A DNA stretch of 19,919 nt from Dehalococcoidia bacterium (GTDB lineage Bacteria > Chloroflexota > Dehalococcoidia > Dehalococcoidales > E44-bin46). The notes under the pieces are model-generated. The model was not told where the DNA came from and did not search any database. It saw only the letters and a program-made list of their open reading frames with translations. How positions within the stretch are numbered: the stretch's first letter is position 1; each line of letters begins with the position of its first letter. The DNA lies in NCBI GenBank assembly GCA_004376105.1, contig SOKA01000085.1:1-19919 (forward strand). The letters run 5' to 3'. The translations under genes were made by a program, and so were the position numbers. Shown in pieces: positions 1 to 7,167 of the stretch.

Positions 1-72
1 GTGGTCTTGGAAGGGGCCTGTGACAAGCTCCTCCAAAGTGATTATGTGAGGAAAGCCTATTTAGGCATTTAG
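1..72 (+). CDS. LivF-type branched-chain amino acid ABC transporter ATPase, C-terminal end (partial)
   Basis: Frame 1 is open from the window edge and gives 23 residues ending in SDYVRKAYLGI before TAG. The pattern 'VxLEG...LLxxxxVRKAYLG' at the very end of the protein is the usual C-terminus of LivF/LivG ATPases, which power uptake of branched-chain amino acids or related substrates such as amides. Only the tail is visible, so Walker motifs cannot be checked. The next gene starts about 100 bases downstream with its own Shine-Dalgarno site. LivF is more likely than LivG because of the AYLG ending; this is from memory of the family. Confidence 0.7.
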   Translation: MVLEGACDKLLQSDYVRKAYLGI

Positions 73-160
73 GACGGTAGCTTAACTGATACAATATGTC
101 GCGGTAAAGCTGGTGGTAAGGCATTTGTCTCTTGAGCGTTAAGCTGAAAGATAACAAAGC

Positions 161-168
161 AAGGAGGG
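161..168 (+). promoter_or_regulatory. Ribosome binding site of the AOR gene
   Basis: AAGGAGGG, five bases before ATG 174. It decides the start against the in-frame TTG at 132, which lies upstream of it. Confidence 0.75.
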
Positions 169-173
169 AAACT

Positions 174-2030
174 ATGGCAAGAGGTTATATGGGAAAGATG
201 CTGATGGTGGACCTCTCCCGAAATGAGCTAAAGGATGAGGTGCTTGACGAAAAGTTAGGCCGCCAGTTCATCGGAGGCTATGGCATCGGCGCCAGGATTC
301 TCTTCAGCCGGCAGAAGGCTGGTGTTGACCCGCTCGGCCCGGATAACACCCTGGGCATTCTTACCGGCCCCTTCACCAGTACCCCGGCACTTTCGGGGAC
401 AAGGCACACAGTGGTGGGGAAATCACCGTTGACCGGGGGCTGGGGTGATGCCAATTCGGGTGGTGATTTCGGTGCTCGCCTGAAGTTCGCCGGCTATGAC
501 GCGGTGTTCTTTACCGGCATATCAGAAAAGCCGGTTTACCTCCTCATTAACAATGGCAAAGCCGAGCTGAGAGATGCCTCCCATCTCTGGGGAAAGGATA
601 CTCGCCAAACCGACGACATACTCAAATCTGAATTGGGCAAGGATGTCGCAGTAGCTTGCATTGGCCAATCAGGCGAGAAGGTCTCTCTCATCTCCGCGGT
701 GGTAAACAAGAGCAGAACCGCGGCTCGTTCCGGTTTGGGCGCCGTGATGGGCTCAAAGAGGCTTAAGGCGGTGGCGGTGAAGGGCAAAATGAAGGTTCCT
801 GTCGCTGATGAAAAAAGAACCAAGGAGCTAAGAACTAAGTACCTGGGTGAACTGGGAGGGCATATTGTCTGGTTAAAGCCGACCGGCACCCCATTCCTCA
901 CTGTTGGCAGCGCCAAGGGCGGTGATTCACCGGTCAAAAACTGGGGGGGAGTAGGGGTTATTGACTTTCCCGATGCTGAACCCATCGGAGCCGACGCTGT
1001 GATTGAGCGTAGGTCGAAGAGGTTTGCCTGTTACCTGTGCCCCATTGGATGTGGAGGGCACATGAAGGAGGGAACTGGAGAGTACAAATATGAGGCCGGT
1101 TCACGTAGACCGGAATATGAAACGATAGCTATGTTTGGCACCAATTGTCTCAATAACAATATTGAATCAATAATCAAGGTAAACGATATCTGCGACCGCT
1201 ATGGGCTTGACACCATCTCGGCCGGGGCTACCATCGCCTTTGCCATTGAATGCTTTGAGAATGGGCTTATTACCAGGGCTGATACCGATGGTATTGAAAT
1301 GACCTGGGGCAACCATAAAGCCATCGTCGCCATGACGGAAAAGTTGGCCAAGAGGGAAGGTTTCGGTGCCGTATTAGCCGATGGGGTAAAGGTGGCGGCG
1401 GAGAAGATTGGCAAGGGCGCCGACCAATATGCCATGCATATTCAGGGACAAGAGCTTCCGGCACATGACCCAAAGCATGCGTTTCAGTACGCCACTAGCT
1501 ACCGGCTGGACCCCACTCCGGGTCGTCATTTTGTGGGCTCAGAATTATCGGATGCCCCCGCACACCCCTCAGGACTGCTGCCCGAATTCGACTTAAAGTC
1601 GTTTGCCGGCAGGGGAGAAGCACACAAGATAGGTAGCAACTTTCACCAAGCCGTGGTTTGTACCGGGACGTGCCTGTTCGTGTACTGGGCTTTTCCCAAC
1701 ATTGACCCTATCGCTGACTTTATGAGGGCGGTTACCGGCTGGGACGTAACTACTGACGAGCTGCTTAAGACCGGGGAGAGAATTTCTAACCTTCGTCAGG
1801 CTTTCAATATTCGCGAAGGGTTAAACCCGCTACAGTTCAAAGTCCCCGACAGGGTGCTCGGCCGACCGCCGCCCAAAGAGGGACCCCTGGCCGGAGTAAC
1901 CATTGATGAGGACACCCTGGTCAGAGAGTGCCTTACTGCCATGGATTGGGACCTCAAGACAGCCAAGCCGAGTAAAAAGAAGCTGCAAGAACTGGGCCTG
2001 GAAGACGTGGCTCGGGAACTCTGGCCTTAA
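174..2030 (+). CDS. aor: Aldehyde ferredoxin oxidoreductase (AOR family, tungsten/molybdenum pterin)
   Basis: A 618-residue protein of normal AOR length. The start at ATG 174 is chosen because AAGGAGGG lies at 161-168; the longer frame from TTG 132 has no such site. The N-terminus (ARGYMGKMLMVDLS, then FIGGYGIGARIL) matches the AOR N-terminal domain, which binds the bis-pterin cofactor. The [4Fe-4S] ligands are the C-x2-C-x3-C motif at Cys286, Cys289 and Cys293, with a distant fourth Cys in the CTGTCLF segment (Cys496 or Cys500). The family oxidises aldehydes to carboxylic acids with ferredoxin in the cytoplasm, or runs in reverse. It stands alone between a transporter gene and a terminator. 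The substrate cannot be told from sequence. Confidence 0.93.
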   Translation: MARGYMGKMLMVDLSRNELKDEVLDEKLGRQFIGGYGIGARILFSRQKAGVDPLGPDNTLGILTGPFTSTPALSGTRHTVVGKSPLTGGWGDANSGGDFGARLKFAGYDAVFFTGISEKPVYLLINNGKAELRDASHLWGKDTRQTDDILKSELGKDVAVACIGQSGEKVSLISAVVNKSRTAARSGLGAVMGSKRLKAVAVKGKMKVPVADEKRTKELRTKYLGELGGHIVWLKPTGTPFLTVGSAKGGDSPVKNWGGVGVIDFPDAEPIGADAVIERRSKRFACYLCPIGCGGHMKEGTGEYKYEAGSRRPEYETIAMFGTNCLNNNIESIIKVNDICDRYGLDTISAGATIAFAIECFENGLITRADTDGIEMTWGNHKAIVAMTEKLAKREGFGAVLADGVKVAAEKIGKGADQYAMHIQGQELPAHDPKHAFQYATSYRLDPTPGRHFVGSELSDAPAHPSGLLPEFDLKSFAGRGEAHKIGSNFHQAVVCTGTCLFVYWAFPNIDPIADFMRAVTGWDVTTDELLKTGERISNLRQAFNIREGLNPLQFKVPDRVLGRPPPKEGPLAGVTIDEDTLVRECLTAMDWDLKTAKPSKKKLQELGLEDVARELWP

Positions 2031-2081
2031 AAGAAGAACAATCTGGGTGGTGAGAACTCTCTAGCCTTACGGGAAACAAAG

Positions 2082-2140
2082 GGTGCCAGTAAGACTATAA
2101 TTATATGCCTGCTGTCTTACTGGCACCTGCCTATTTTTAT
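2082..2140. terminator. Hairpin terminator between convergent AOR and SDR genes
   Basis: Perfect 14-bp inverted repeat: GGTGCCAGTAAGAC at 2082-2095 and GTCTTACTGGCACC at 2114-2127, with an 18-base loop, followed by a T-rich stretch (CTATTTTTAT). The other side reads TTTGTTT on the minus strand, so it may stop transcription from both directions. It sits 51 bases after the AOR stop and 38 bases beyond the SDR stop. Confidence 0.85.
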
Positions 2141-2165
2141 TGGTCAAGAAACTGGTGCACAGTAT

Positions 2166-2933
2166 CTATAACATAATGTGTCCACCATTTATAAGGATGA
2201 CCTGCCCTGTGATTAAATCCGAGTCTTTTGAGGCTAGAAATACCGCAGCCCCCACCACGTCTTCTGGCTCTTCACGCCGTTTTATTAATTGTGCTGCGAC
2301 AACACTTTCGAATAATTGTTCACTACCATCCTGGCCTAAACTGGCTTCGGTAGCCGTATATCCCGGGGCAATAGCATTTACATTAATACCGGATGGGCCT
2401 AAAGCGGCGGCTAAAGAATGGGTCATTGTGTAAATCGCTGATTTGGTTAAAGCATAAGGTACAAAGAATTGGGAATCCGGGGATTTGAAAACATCAGATG
2501 TAATATTGATAATCTTACCCCTGGACTGCTTAATCATAAGGGGGGCTATCGCCTTACAGACCAGCCAGGTTCCCCTTACGTTCACCGTAAACATTCGGTC
2601 CCATTCTTCCACCGTCCAGGCGTCCCACGGCTTGGCATTGATTCCATACCATATGGCAGCATTATTGACGAGGATATCGACCCTACCATACTGCTCCATA
2701 ACCTTTTCCGCTATCTTTTTAGTAGCATCTTCGTATGAGATATCGGCCTCCATGATTGCTACTTCCCCGCCTTTAGCCTTTACCTCGTTAACCGTGCCCT
2801 GAGCCCTTTCCAGATTAGTAGTAGTTAATAGTAGTTTGGCTCCTTCTTCGGCGAACCTCAAGGCGAAGGCCTTCCCCATACCACGGCTAGCTCCGGTTAT
2901 AATGGCTACTTTGTCCTGTAATACTGGTGACAT
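2166..2933 (-). CDS. SDR family oxidoreductase (FabG-like)
   Basis: A 255-residue classical short-chain dehydrogenase/reductase. Visible motifs: the dinucleotide-binding TGASRGMG at residues 13-20, NNAA at 90-93, and the catalytic set Asn118, Ser146, Tyr160 and Lys164 (YALTK). The C-terminal LITGQVILINGG is typical. Asp64 in the MEADIS segment is the usual adenine-contacting position. It reduces a carbonyl or oxidises an alcohol with NAD(P)H; no substrate can be assigned. The start is supported by AAGGAGGG just upstream (2940-2947 on the minus strand). It follows the C_GCAxxG protein gene by 84 bases on the same strand, so the two are probably cotranscribed. Confidence 0.92.
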   Translation of the reverse strand: MSPVLQDKVAIITGASRGMGKAFALRFAEEGAKLLLTTTNLERAQGTVNEVKAKGGEVAIMEADISYEDATKKIAEKVMEQYGRVDILVNNAAIWYGINAKPWDAWTVEEWDRMFTVNVRGTWLVCKAIAPLMIKQSRGKIINITSDVFKSPDSQFFVPYALTKSAIYTMTHSLAAALGPSGINVNAIAPGYTATEASLGQDGSEQLFESVVAAQLIKRREEPEDVVGAAVFLASKDSDLITGQVILINGGHIML

Positions 2934-3017
2934 GTCTCCCTCCTTTTAATTTCTTTATGTTATTATACAGCCAATACTCCTCCGGTAAACTCTGCCTTGG
3001 GGGCTAATTATAAAACC

Positions 3018-3566
3018 TTATGCTGGCAATTTTACATTGCCTTTTTCAAATTCATCCAGGATAATTTCAGTGGCCCACTTAACGGTTTGCATAATAGTGC
3101 ACCCCTTCGTTATAATCAGGAACTCAAGACTCATCTTATCACTTGTCAGGTCCCAGGCTTTCCCGAAAAATTTCCTCTGCACATCCTTGCAGAGTATAGA
3201 CCTATATTCCTGGTAATACTTATCCAGAATAGTATCGCGAACGGTGGCACAAGCCCGACGCAAAGTTCTGTCACCCTGACCCTCCCGTGGAATTCCCAGA
3301 GCTAGGCCAATCGCCAAAACGCTACTGGCTACAGCACCACAGGTACCGTCCCCTGTCATGCTAACGCCAGCGGTCAGAACGCATATCCCAGAAAAAAGTC
3401 TCTCTTCCATATCCTCCGGGATAATTTCCAAGCCGCCCCATCTTAGAGCATCAACTATTGCCAAAAACGTACACTGGCCGCAGCCCTTGTATTTGGCTTC
3501 ATATTCTACCGCCAACTCATCTGCCTTCTTAATAATCTCCTCTTTGGTATGCTTGAGCTTAACCAT
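3018..3566 (-). CDS. C_GCAxxG_C_C family redox-active protein
   Basis: A 182-residue protein with the spaced cysteines of the C_GCAxxG_C_C family (putative redox-active proteins, often near corrinoid or metal-related genes): KGCGQC near residue 30, a glycine-rich GDGTCGAVASS segment near residue 75, then SILCKD and TKGCTIM further on. The family has no firmly assigned reaction. The start at 3566 is preceded by GGAGGT (3576-3581) and by a sigma-70-like promoter. No signal peptide or membrane segment is seen, so it is probably cytoplasmic. It is divergently oriented to the corrinoid protein gene and likely leads an operon with the SDR gene. Confidence 0.85.
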   Translation of the reverse strand: MVKLKHTKEEIIKKADELAVEYEAKYKGCGQCTFLAIVDALRWGGLEIIPEDMEERLFSGICVLTAGVSMTGDGTCGAVASSVLAIGLALGIPREGQGDRTLRRACATVRDTILDKYYQEYRSILCKDVQRKFFGKAWDLTSDKMSLEFLIITKGCTIMQTVKWATEIILDEFEKGNVKLPA

Positions 3567-3603
3567 AATTGGCCTACCTCCGTTTCTGCTTTGCGCTCCA
3601 AGA

Positions 3604-3632
3604 ATTATATATTATAAACAAACATTGAACAA
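3604..3632 (-). promoter_or_regulatory. Sigma-70-like promoter of the C_GCAxxG/SDR operon
   Basis: On the minus strand TTGTTC (3632-3627) is separated by 17 bases from TATAAT (3609-3604). The -10 box is perfect and lies about 38 bases before the start codon. A second TATAAT overlaps the spacer. Confidence 0.5.
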
Positions 3633-3819
3633 ACTTAGCATAACATATTGCAATTCTGCATATGTCGTGCTACATTTGAACAGACATTATTACCTTAATA
3701 TCTGTCTGAGTTGGCATTAGTCACCAATAAGGCGGGGATACGGCGAGTATAATAAGGGGGGTGCCCGATGAGGTGAATATACTAACGCTAGCGACTTATA
3801 ATACCGATTAAGATAGTTT
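3633..3819. other. Intergenic region between divergent operons, upstream of the corrinoid protein gene
   Basis: No coding frame with a plausible start is seen. A weak promoter candidate reading right is TTGAAC (3676-3681), 17 bases, TATCTG (3699-3704). An imperfect inverted repeat, ACAGA...TCTGT, surrounds the spacer and could be an operator. Another TATAAT-like box occurs near 3750 without a matching -35. No cobalamin riboswitch is recognisable by eye. Confidence 0.35.
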
Positions 3820-3838
3820 AAGGAGGTCAAGGAACATA
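3820..3838 (+). promoter_or_regulatory. Shine-Dalgarno plus ATA start of the corrinoid protein gene
   Basis: AAGGAGGT at 3820-3827 lies 8 bases before ATA at 3836-3838, which is in frame with the corrinoid protein. The in-frame stop TAA at 3809 and the absence of ATG, GTG or TTG between it and the ATA leave no ordinary start near the Shine-Dalgarno site. Reading the ATA as Met gives MAEDLVSTLADLK, which fits family N-termini. Confidence 0.6.
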
Positions 3839-4468
3839 GCTGAAGATCTGGTTAGCACATTAGCTGATTTAAAGGAAAAAGAAGCTCTTAAGATTGTTGA
3901 GGCTAGGCTCAATGCTGGTGAAGAGCCACTCAAAATTCTTGACGATGCCAGGAGGGGAATGGAAATCGTGGGCAAGCGTTTTGCCGATAGCGAGTATTTC
4001 ATATCTGAGCTAATGTACTCTGGTGAAATACTGAGGGGAATAACTGATATGGTTAAGCCCAGGCTGGCCGAGGAAACGGATTTCAAGCGCCTGGGGAAGG
4101 TTGTCATGGGCACTGTTGCCGGGGATATACATGACATCGGCAAGAACATCGTCGTCTTCATGCTCGACGTCAACGGTTTCGAGGTCTACGACCTGGGCGT
4201 GGATGTCCCGGCGCAGAAGTTTGTCGACAAGATAAAGGAAAGCGGCGCCCCTATTGTCGGCTTAAGCGGCTTTCTGACACTGGCCTATGATTCCATGAAA
4301 CAGACTGTAGAAGCCATAAAAAATGCTGGTCTGAGAGACAAGGTCAAGGTCATGATTGGCGGTGGCCAGATTACCGAGCAGGTAATGAAGTATACCGGCG
4401 CTGATGCCTATGGTAAAGATGCCATGGTAGGCGTATCCCTGGCCAAAAAATGGACAGGCGCTGAATAA
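3836..4468 (+). CDS. Corrinoid (cobalamin-binding) methyltransferase protein, MtbC/MttC-like
   Basis: About 210 residues, the normal length of small corrinoid proteins that carry a methyl group between two methyltransferases. The N-terminal half (residues 1-85) is the helical B12-binding cap (LADLKEKEALKIVEARLNAG, ILDDARRGMEIVGKRFA). The Rossmann-like half has the base-off/His-on motif D-x-H-x-x-G at Asp97, His99 and Gly102, followed by GLSGFL and GGGQIT. If translation started at the first ATG (3959), 41 conserved residues of the cap would be lost, so I place the start at ATA 3836 behind a strong Shine-Dalgarno site. The UroD-like methyltransferase follows after 36 bases, making a transfer pair. 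The methyl donor is not evident. Confidence 0.9.
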   Translation: MAEDLVSTLADLKEKEALKIVEARLNAGEEPLKILDDARRGMEIVGKRFADSEYFISELMYSGEILRGITDMVKPRLAEETDFKRLGKVVMGTVAGDIHDIGKNIVVFMLDVNGFEVYDLGVDVPAQKFVDKIKESGAPIVGLSGFLTLAYDSMKQTVEAIKNAGLRDKVKVMIGGGQITEQVMKYTGADAYGKDAMVGVSLAKKWTGAE

Positions 4469-4504
4469 GAATCCTCAGCGGAGAATTTGCCGGAGGCAAT
4501 AAAA

Positions 4505-5842
4505 ATGGAAAAGCAATGGGAAGAGTTATCATCGGATGAAAAGCAGGAGGCGCTGTTTCAAAGGTGGCTATCACCAGAGGGCGTAGAGTTTGCCAGCCCC
4601 GAAGCCGAGAAGTTGTACAAAGAAAGAGTAACCAGGATAAAAGATGCTATTCAATTGAAAAAATTGCCGGACAGGGTGCCGGTCTTGCTAATTCCCAGCT
4701 TTTTCCCCGCTTTTTATGCCGGAATGACCCCTCTTGAAGTCATGTATGACTCTGAGAAAGCCAACATGGCATGGGAAAAATTCTACCTGGATATTCAGCC
4801 GGATGGGCACTTTGGCTGCGTAGCGCCTGGCCCGGGAAGGTTCTTTGACATTCTTGACTACAAGTTATACAAGTGGCCGGGCCATGGGGTCTCGCCTGAA
4901 CACACCTACCAGTGCCTTGAAGGCGAATACATGAAGGCGGATGAATATGATGCCTTTATACAGGACCCGTCGTATTTCTTTACCACCACCTATCTGCCGC
5001 GCATATTCGGAGCCTTGGAGCCCTTTAAGATGTTGCCTAATCTCACCGTCGTAGCTGAAATGTATGGAGCTGGCGGTACTTTTATACCCTATGGTCTGCC
5101 CGAGGTTCAGGCTGCCTATAAGGCCCTTCTGGAAGCCGGGAGTGAAGCCCTGAAATGGGGGGGATATTGCGCGGCCTTCAATAAGGAGATGGCCGAATCA
5201 GGATTTCCCGCATGTCAAGCTGGCTTTACCAAAGCGCCCTTTGACACGCTCGGCGACACCCTCAGAGGTACTAAAGGGATAATGGTGGATATGTACCGGC
5301 AGCCCGGTAAGCTCCTCCAAGCCATGGAAGCCATAACGCCATTCTGGATTAAGAAAGGGATATCCGAGGCAATAGGGGCCGGAAATCCTTTAATATTCAT
5401 ACCTCTGCATAAAGGGGCCGATGGTTTCCTATCCGATGAGCAGTTCAAGACCTTCTACTGGCCTTACCTTAAAAAGATAATCCTGGGCTTGGTTGATGAG
5501 GGAGTCGTACCATTCTGCTGGGCTGAGGGGGGCTATAACACGCGTCTGGAGGTTATCCGGGACTTACCTAAAGGTAAGACTATATGGTTGTTCGATATAG
5601 TAGATATTGCAAAAGCTAAGGAAGCACTGGATGGTATTGCCTGCGTCAGCGGCACCATGCCTATGGACCTGTTGACCATAGGCAGGCCCCAGGACGTGAA
5701 AGACCACGTAAAGAAATGTATCGATACTGCCGGCAAAGGCGGTGGTTATATCATGGCTAATGGGGCGTTCTTTGATGATGTCAAGCCGGAAAACGTCAGG
5801 GCTATGGTTGACTTCACCAAGGAATACGGCGTCTACAAGTAG
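4505..5842 (+). CDS. Uroporphyrinogen decarboxylase (URO-D) superfamily methyltransferase
   Basis: A 445-residue protein of the URO-D fold family. Its context beside a corrinoid protein points to corrinoid-dependent methyl transfer (MtaA/MtbA-like) rather than haem synthesis. ATG 4505 is chosen over the in-frame TTG 4487 because GGAGG lies at 4492-4496, between the two. The MtaA zinc motif H-x-C is not present; instead there is FCWAEGGYNTRLE with Cys338 and Glu341, and a later Cys380 in ACVSGTMP. The EG-x-Y-x-x-RLE pattern occurs in other corrinoid-linked members. It is about 100 residues longer than MtaA, mainly at the N-terminus (residues 1-60). It ends in TAG, with no following reading frame that readthrough would sensibly join. 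Confidence 0.85.
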   Translation: MEKQWEELSSDEKQEALFQRWLSPEGVEFASPEAEKLYKERVTRIKDAIQLKKLPDRVPVLLIPSFFPAFYAGMTPLEVMYDSEKANMAWEKFYLDIQPDGHFGCVAPGPGRFFDILDYKLYKWPGHGVSPEHTYQCLEGEYMKADEYDAFIQDPSYFFTTTYLPRIFGALEPFKMLPNLTVVAEMYGAGGTFIPYGLPEVQAAYKALLEAGSEALKWGGYCAAFNKEMAESGFPACQAGFTKAPFDTLGDTLRGTKGIMVDMYRQPGKLLQAMEAITPFWIKKGISEAIGAGNPLIFIPLHKGADGFLSDEQFKTFYWPYLKKIILGLVDEGVVPFCWAEGGYNTRLEVIRDLPKGKTIWLFDIVDIAKAKEALDGIACVSGTMPMDLLTIGRPQDVKDHVKKCIDTAGKGGGYIMANGAFFDDVKPENVRAMVDFTKEYGVYK

Positions 5843-5850
5843 CCACCTGA

Positions 5851-6093
5851 CAGGCCGAGGTTATCGTAGCGGCGGCGGGGTGGGAATACCGGGGCTATCC
5901 TGATGGCAGGCTGTTCTTACCGGCAGGACCCACGCCACCAGTGGTCGTGGAAACGACACCGGCACCAGTAATCAATATCCCACCGGCGCAACAGATAACG
6001 CCGACCTGGATATACGCCATAATCGGTGTTGGCGCGGCGCTGGCGATAGTGGTGATTGTGCTGATAGCCAGGACCAGAAGACCACCGGCTTAA
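5851..6093 (+). pseudogene. C-terminal remnant of a surface protein: Pro/Thr-rich stalk, membrane segment, basic tail
   Basis: An 80-codon open frame with no start codon near its beginning follows TGA 5848-5850. It reads a short globular end (GWEYRGYPDGRLFLP), a Pro/Thr/Val-rich linker, a hydrophobic segment (WIYAIIGVGAALAIVVIVLI) and the tail ARTRRPPA before TAA. This architecture is that of the anchor of a large extracellular protein. It begins only 8 bases after the methyltransferase stop, so the rest of the gene was probably deleted. It is followed by its own terminator. Confidence 0.6.
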
Positions 6094-6111
6094 CCTCTGG
6101 TTAGATACCCC

Positions 6112-6150
6112 AGAGAGCCCCCCGAGAATTCGGGGGGCTCTCTTCTTTTA
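6112..6150 (+). terminator. Rho-independent terminator
   Basis: Perfect 14-bp stem: AGAGAGCCCCCCGA (6112-6125) and TCGGGGGGCTCTCT (6130-6143), loop GAAT, followed by TCTTTTA. It lies 18 bases after the surface-protein remnant and would end transcription of the corrinoid operon too. Confidence 0.9.
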
Positions 6151-6414
6151 GGTTATGAGACCGACGGGCTACCGTTGCCAAAGACCTAATTGAACAAATT
6201 AGCGAATTGTTACCGGCGCTCTCCTAAGAGCCAAATCCCTTCTCAAACGTTGCCCTAAAATCGGCCCCAATACTGGGCTTTTTGCTAACGGATTTGCTAA
6301 CGAACTGAGTGACACGGAGTATCACCAGACGGTATGAAAACCCTTGATGGTGCCGTGTGTCAGATACGAAATAGGGCTATGCGATACAGGAAAACACCGG
6401 GCGGCATAGCCCAT
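6151..6414. other. Gene-free stretch with palindromes and a possible short remnant frame
   Basis: No intact gene. On the minus strand an open frame of about 50 codons ends at a TAG near 6221 (tail SIGADFRATFEKGFGS) but has no clear start and I do not recognise it. Inverted repeats: TGACACGG (6310-6317) with CCGTGTGTCA (6353-6362), imperfect; and GGGCTATGC (6374-6382) with GCATAGCCC (6404-6412), perfect 9-bp arms, which directly abut the broken tRNA-Arg. This could be the scar of a mobile element. Confidence 0.35.
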
Positions 6415-6458
6415 ATCGGTTCCGAAGACCGATGCTCTGTCCGCTGAGCTATAGGCGC
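6415..6458 (-). pseudogene. 5' half of a tRNA-Arg(TCG) gene
   Basis: Read on the minus strand: acceptor 5' arm GCGCCTA, D-stem GCTC/GAGC with loop AGCGGACA, and a complete anticodon arm TCGGT-CTTCGGA-ACCGA with anticodon TCG. After the anticodon stem there is no variable loop, T-arm or 3' acceptor strand; the sequence runs into the 9-bp palindrome instead. It lies 8 bases after the CCA of tRNA-His on the same strand, as in a former tandem tRNA pair. Confidence 0.6.
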
Positions 6459-6466
6459 TAAGTTAG

Positions 6467-6544
6467 TGGGGTGAGTGGAGGGATTTGAACCCTCGATCTC
6501 CAGGGCCACAACCTGGCGCCTTAAACCACTAGGCGACACTCACC
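6467..6544 (-). tRNA. tRNA-His(GTG)
   Basis: Complete cloverleaf on the minus strand: acceptor GTGAGTG paired with CACTCAC, anticodon stem CCAGG/CCTGG around loop TTGTGGC (anticodon GTG), T-arm GAGGG/CCCTC with loop TTCAAAT. It has the tRNA-His hallmarks: an encoded extra G at position -1 (6544) and discriminator C (6470). CCA is encoded at 6469-6467. Confidence 0.95.
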
Positions 6545-6620
6545 ATACGTATAGAGGTATAAACATTATAGCTAAAAAACCTTCTCCTTTCAATGTGTGG
6601 GGGATTGTTTGTCACCCTAG

Positions 6621-6911
6621 TCACAACTTTTGGGCTAGCTCTATTATAGTAACTCCGGCTCCTCCCTCCCCATAATCACCGGTTCGGTATGATTCAACTA
6701 GAGGGTGTTTGGCGAGCTGCTCCCTGATTACTTGGCGTAAAGTCCCTGCCCCCTTACCATGGATTACCCTAACCTGGTATAAACCAGCCATAAAGGCATC
6801 ATTTAGGTATTTATCTAGTTTTAGTAGGGCTTCATCTACAGTGAGCCGGCGAAGGTATACCTCGCCTATTGCCGGTGTTGTATTGGCACGATTTTTATTT
6901 TTGTGCACCAT
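6621..6911 (-). CDS. Stand-alone Smr (MutS2 C-terminal) domain protein
   Basis: A 96-residue protein that is essentially one Smr domain: VYLRRLTVDEALLKLDKYL, then VRVIHGKGAGTLRQVIREQL and a glycine-rich GDYGEGGAGVTIIEL end. HGKGxGxLR and the end pattern match the MutS2 C-terminal nuclease domain. The canonical LDLRG is altered to VYLRR, so nuclease activity is uncertain. There is only a weak GAGG site before the ATG. The ATG lies inside the last codons of the DUF1616 remnant, in another frame, and the upstream frame is closed by TAG, so this is not a simple continuation of a MutS2 gene. It may be a genuine small gene or a remnant. Confidence 0.7.
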   Translation of the reverse strand: MVHKNKNRANTTPAIGEVYLRRLTVDEALLKLDKYLNDAFMAGLYQVRVIHGKGAGTLRQVIREQLAKHPLVESYRTGDYGEGGAGVTIIELAQKL

Positions 6912-7167
6912 AGCTAATACCCTCTTCTATCACATCCACCCATAGGTGAAGCCTTTGATAAATCCCATGCTGGTCCAGCCTATATCGTAGGAATTCCACC
7001 TTTTGGTTATCCCCTGCCCTGTTGGGAGTAAAACCTACTATCTCCTCCCATTTCCCATTGGGCTCTAGTGACACGGTCCTATCTCGCTATTCTTAATACC
7101 GTCTACCGTTACTTCTACCCGGTAAGTTACCAGCTCATGCTCCCGATTGACAATGCCCAGATTTGGG
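6895..7167 (-). pseudogene. DUF1616 family membrane protein, C-terminal remnant with frameshift
   Basis: The minus strand encodes the extracytoplasmic end of a DUF1616 protein in two frames. The first part reads LGIVNREHELVTYRVEV and IKNSEIGP; the frame then shifts near 7065-7078, where the original frame hits TAG, and continues as LEPNGKWEEIVGFTPNRAG, then QKVEFLRYRL and LHLWVDV to TAA at 6897-6895. The order and spacing match the family as I know it, so one gene was broken by an indel. The membrane part is missing: the sequence is joined directly to an aminotransferase fragment. Confidence 0.6.

Noticed and set aside
536..985. 149-codon minus-strand frame inside the AOR gene
   Set aside because: Shadow of a full-length AOR with all cluster cysteines.
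5840..5869. Readthrough of the UroD-like gene's TAG as pyrrolysine
   Set aside because: The frame after the TAG reaches another TAG after eight codons without conserved sequence, and the protein already has full length.
6475..6675. 66-codon plus-strand frame over tRNA-His (MEGFEPSISRATTW)
   Set aside because: Antisense translation of the tRNA gene.
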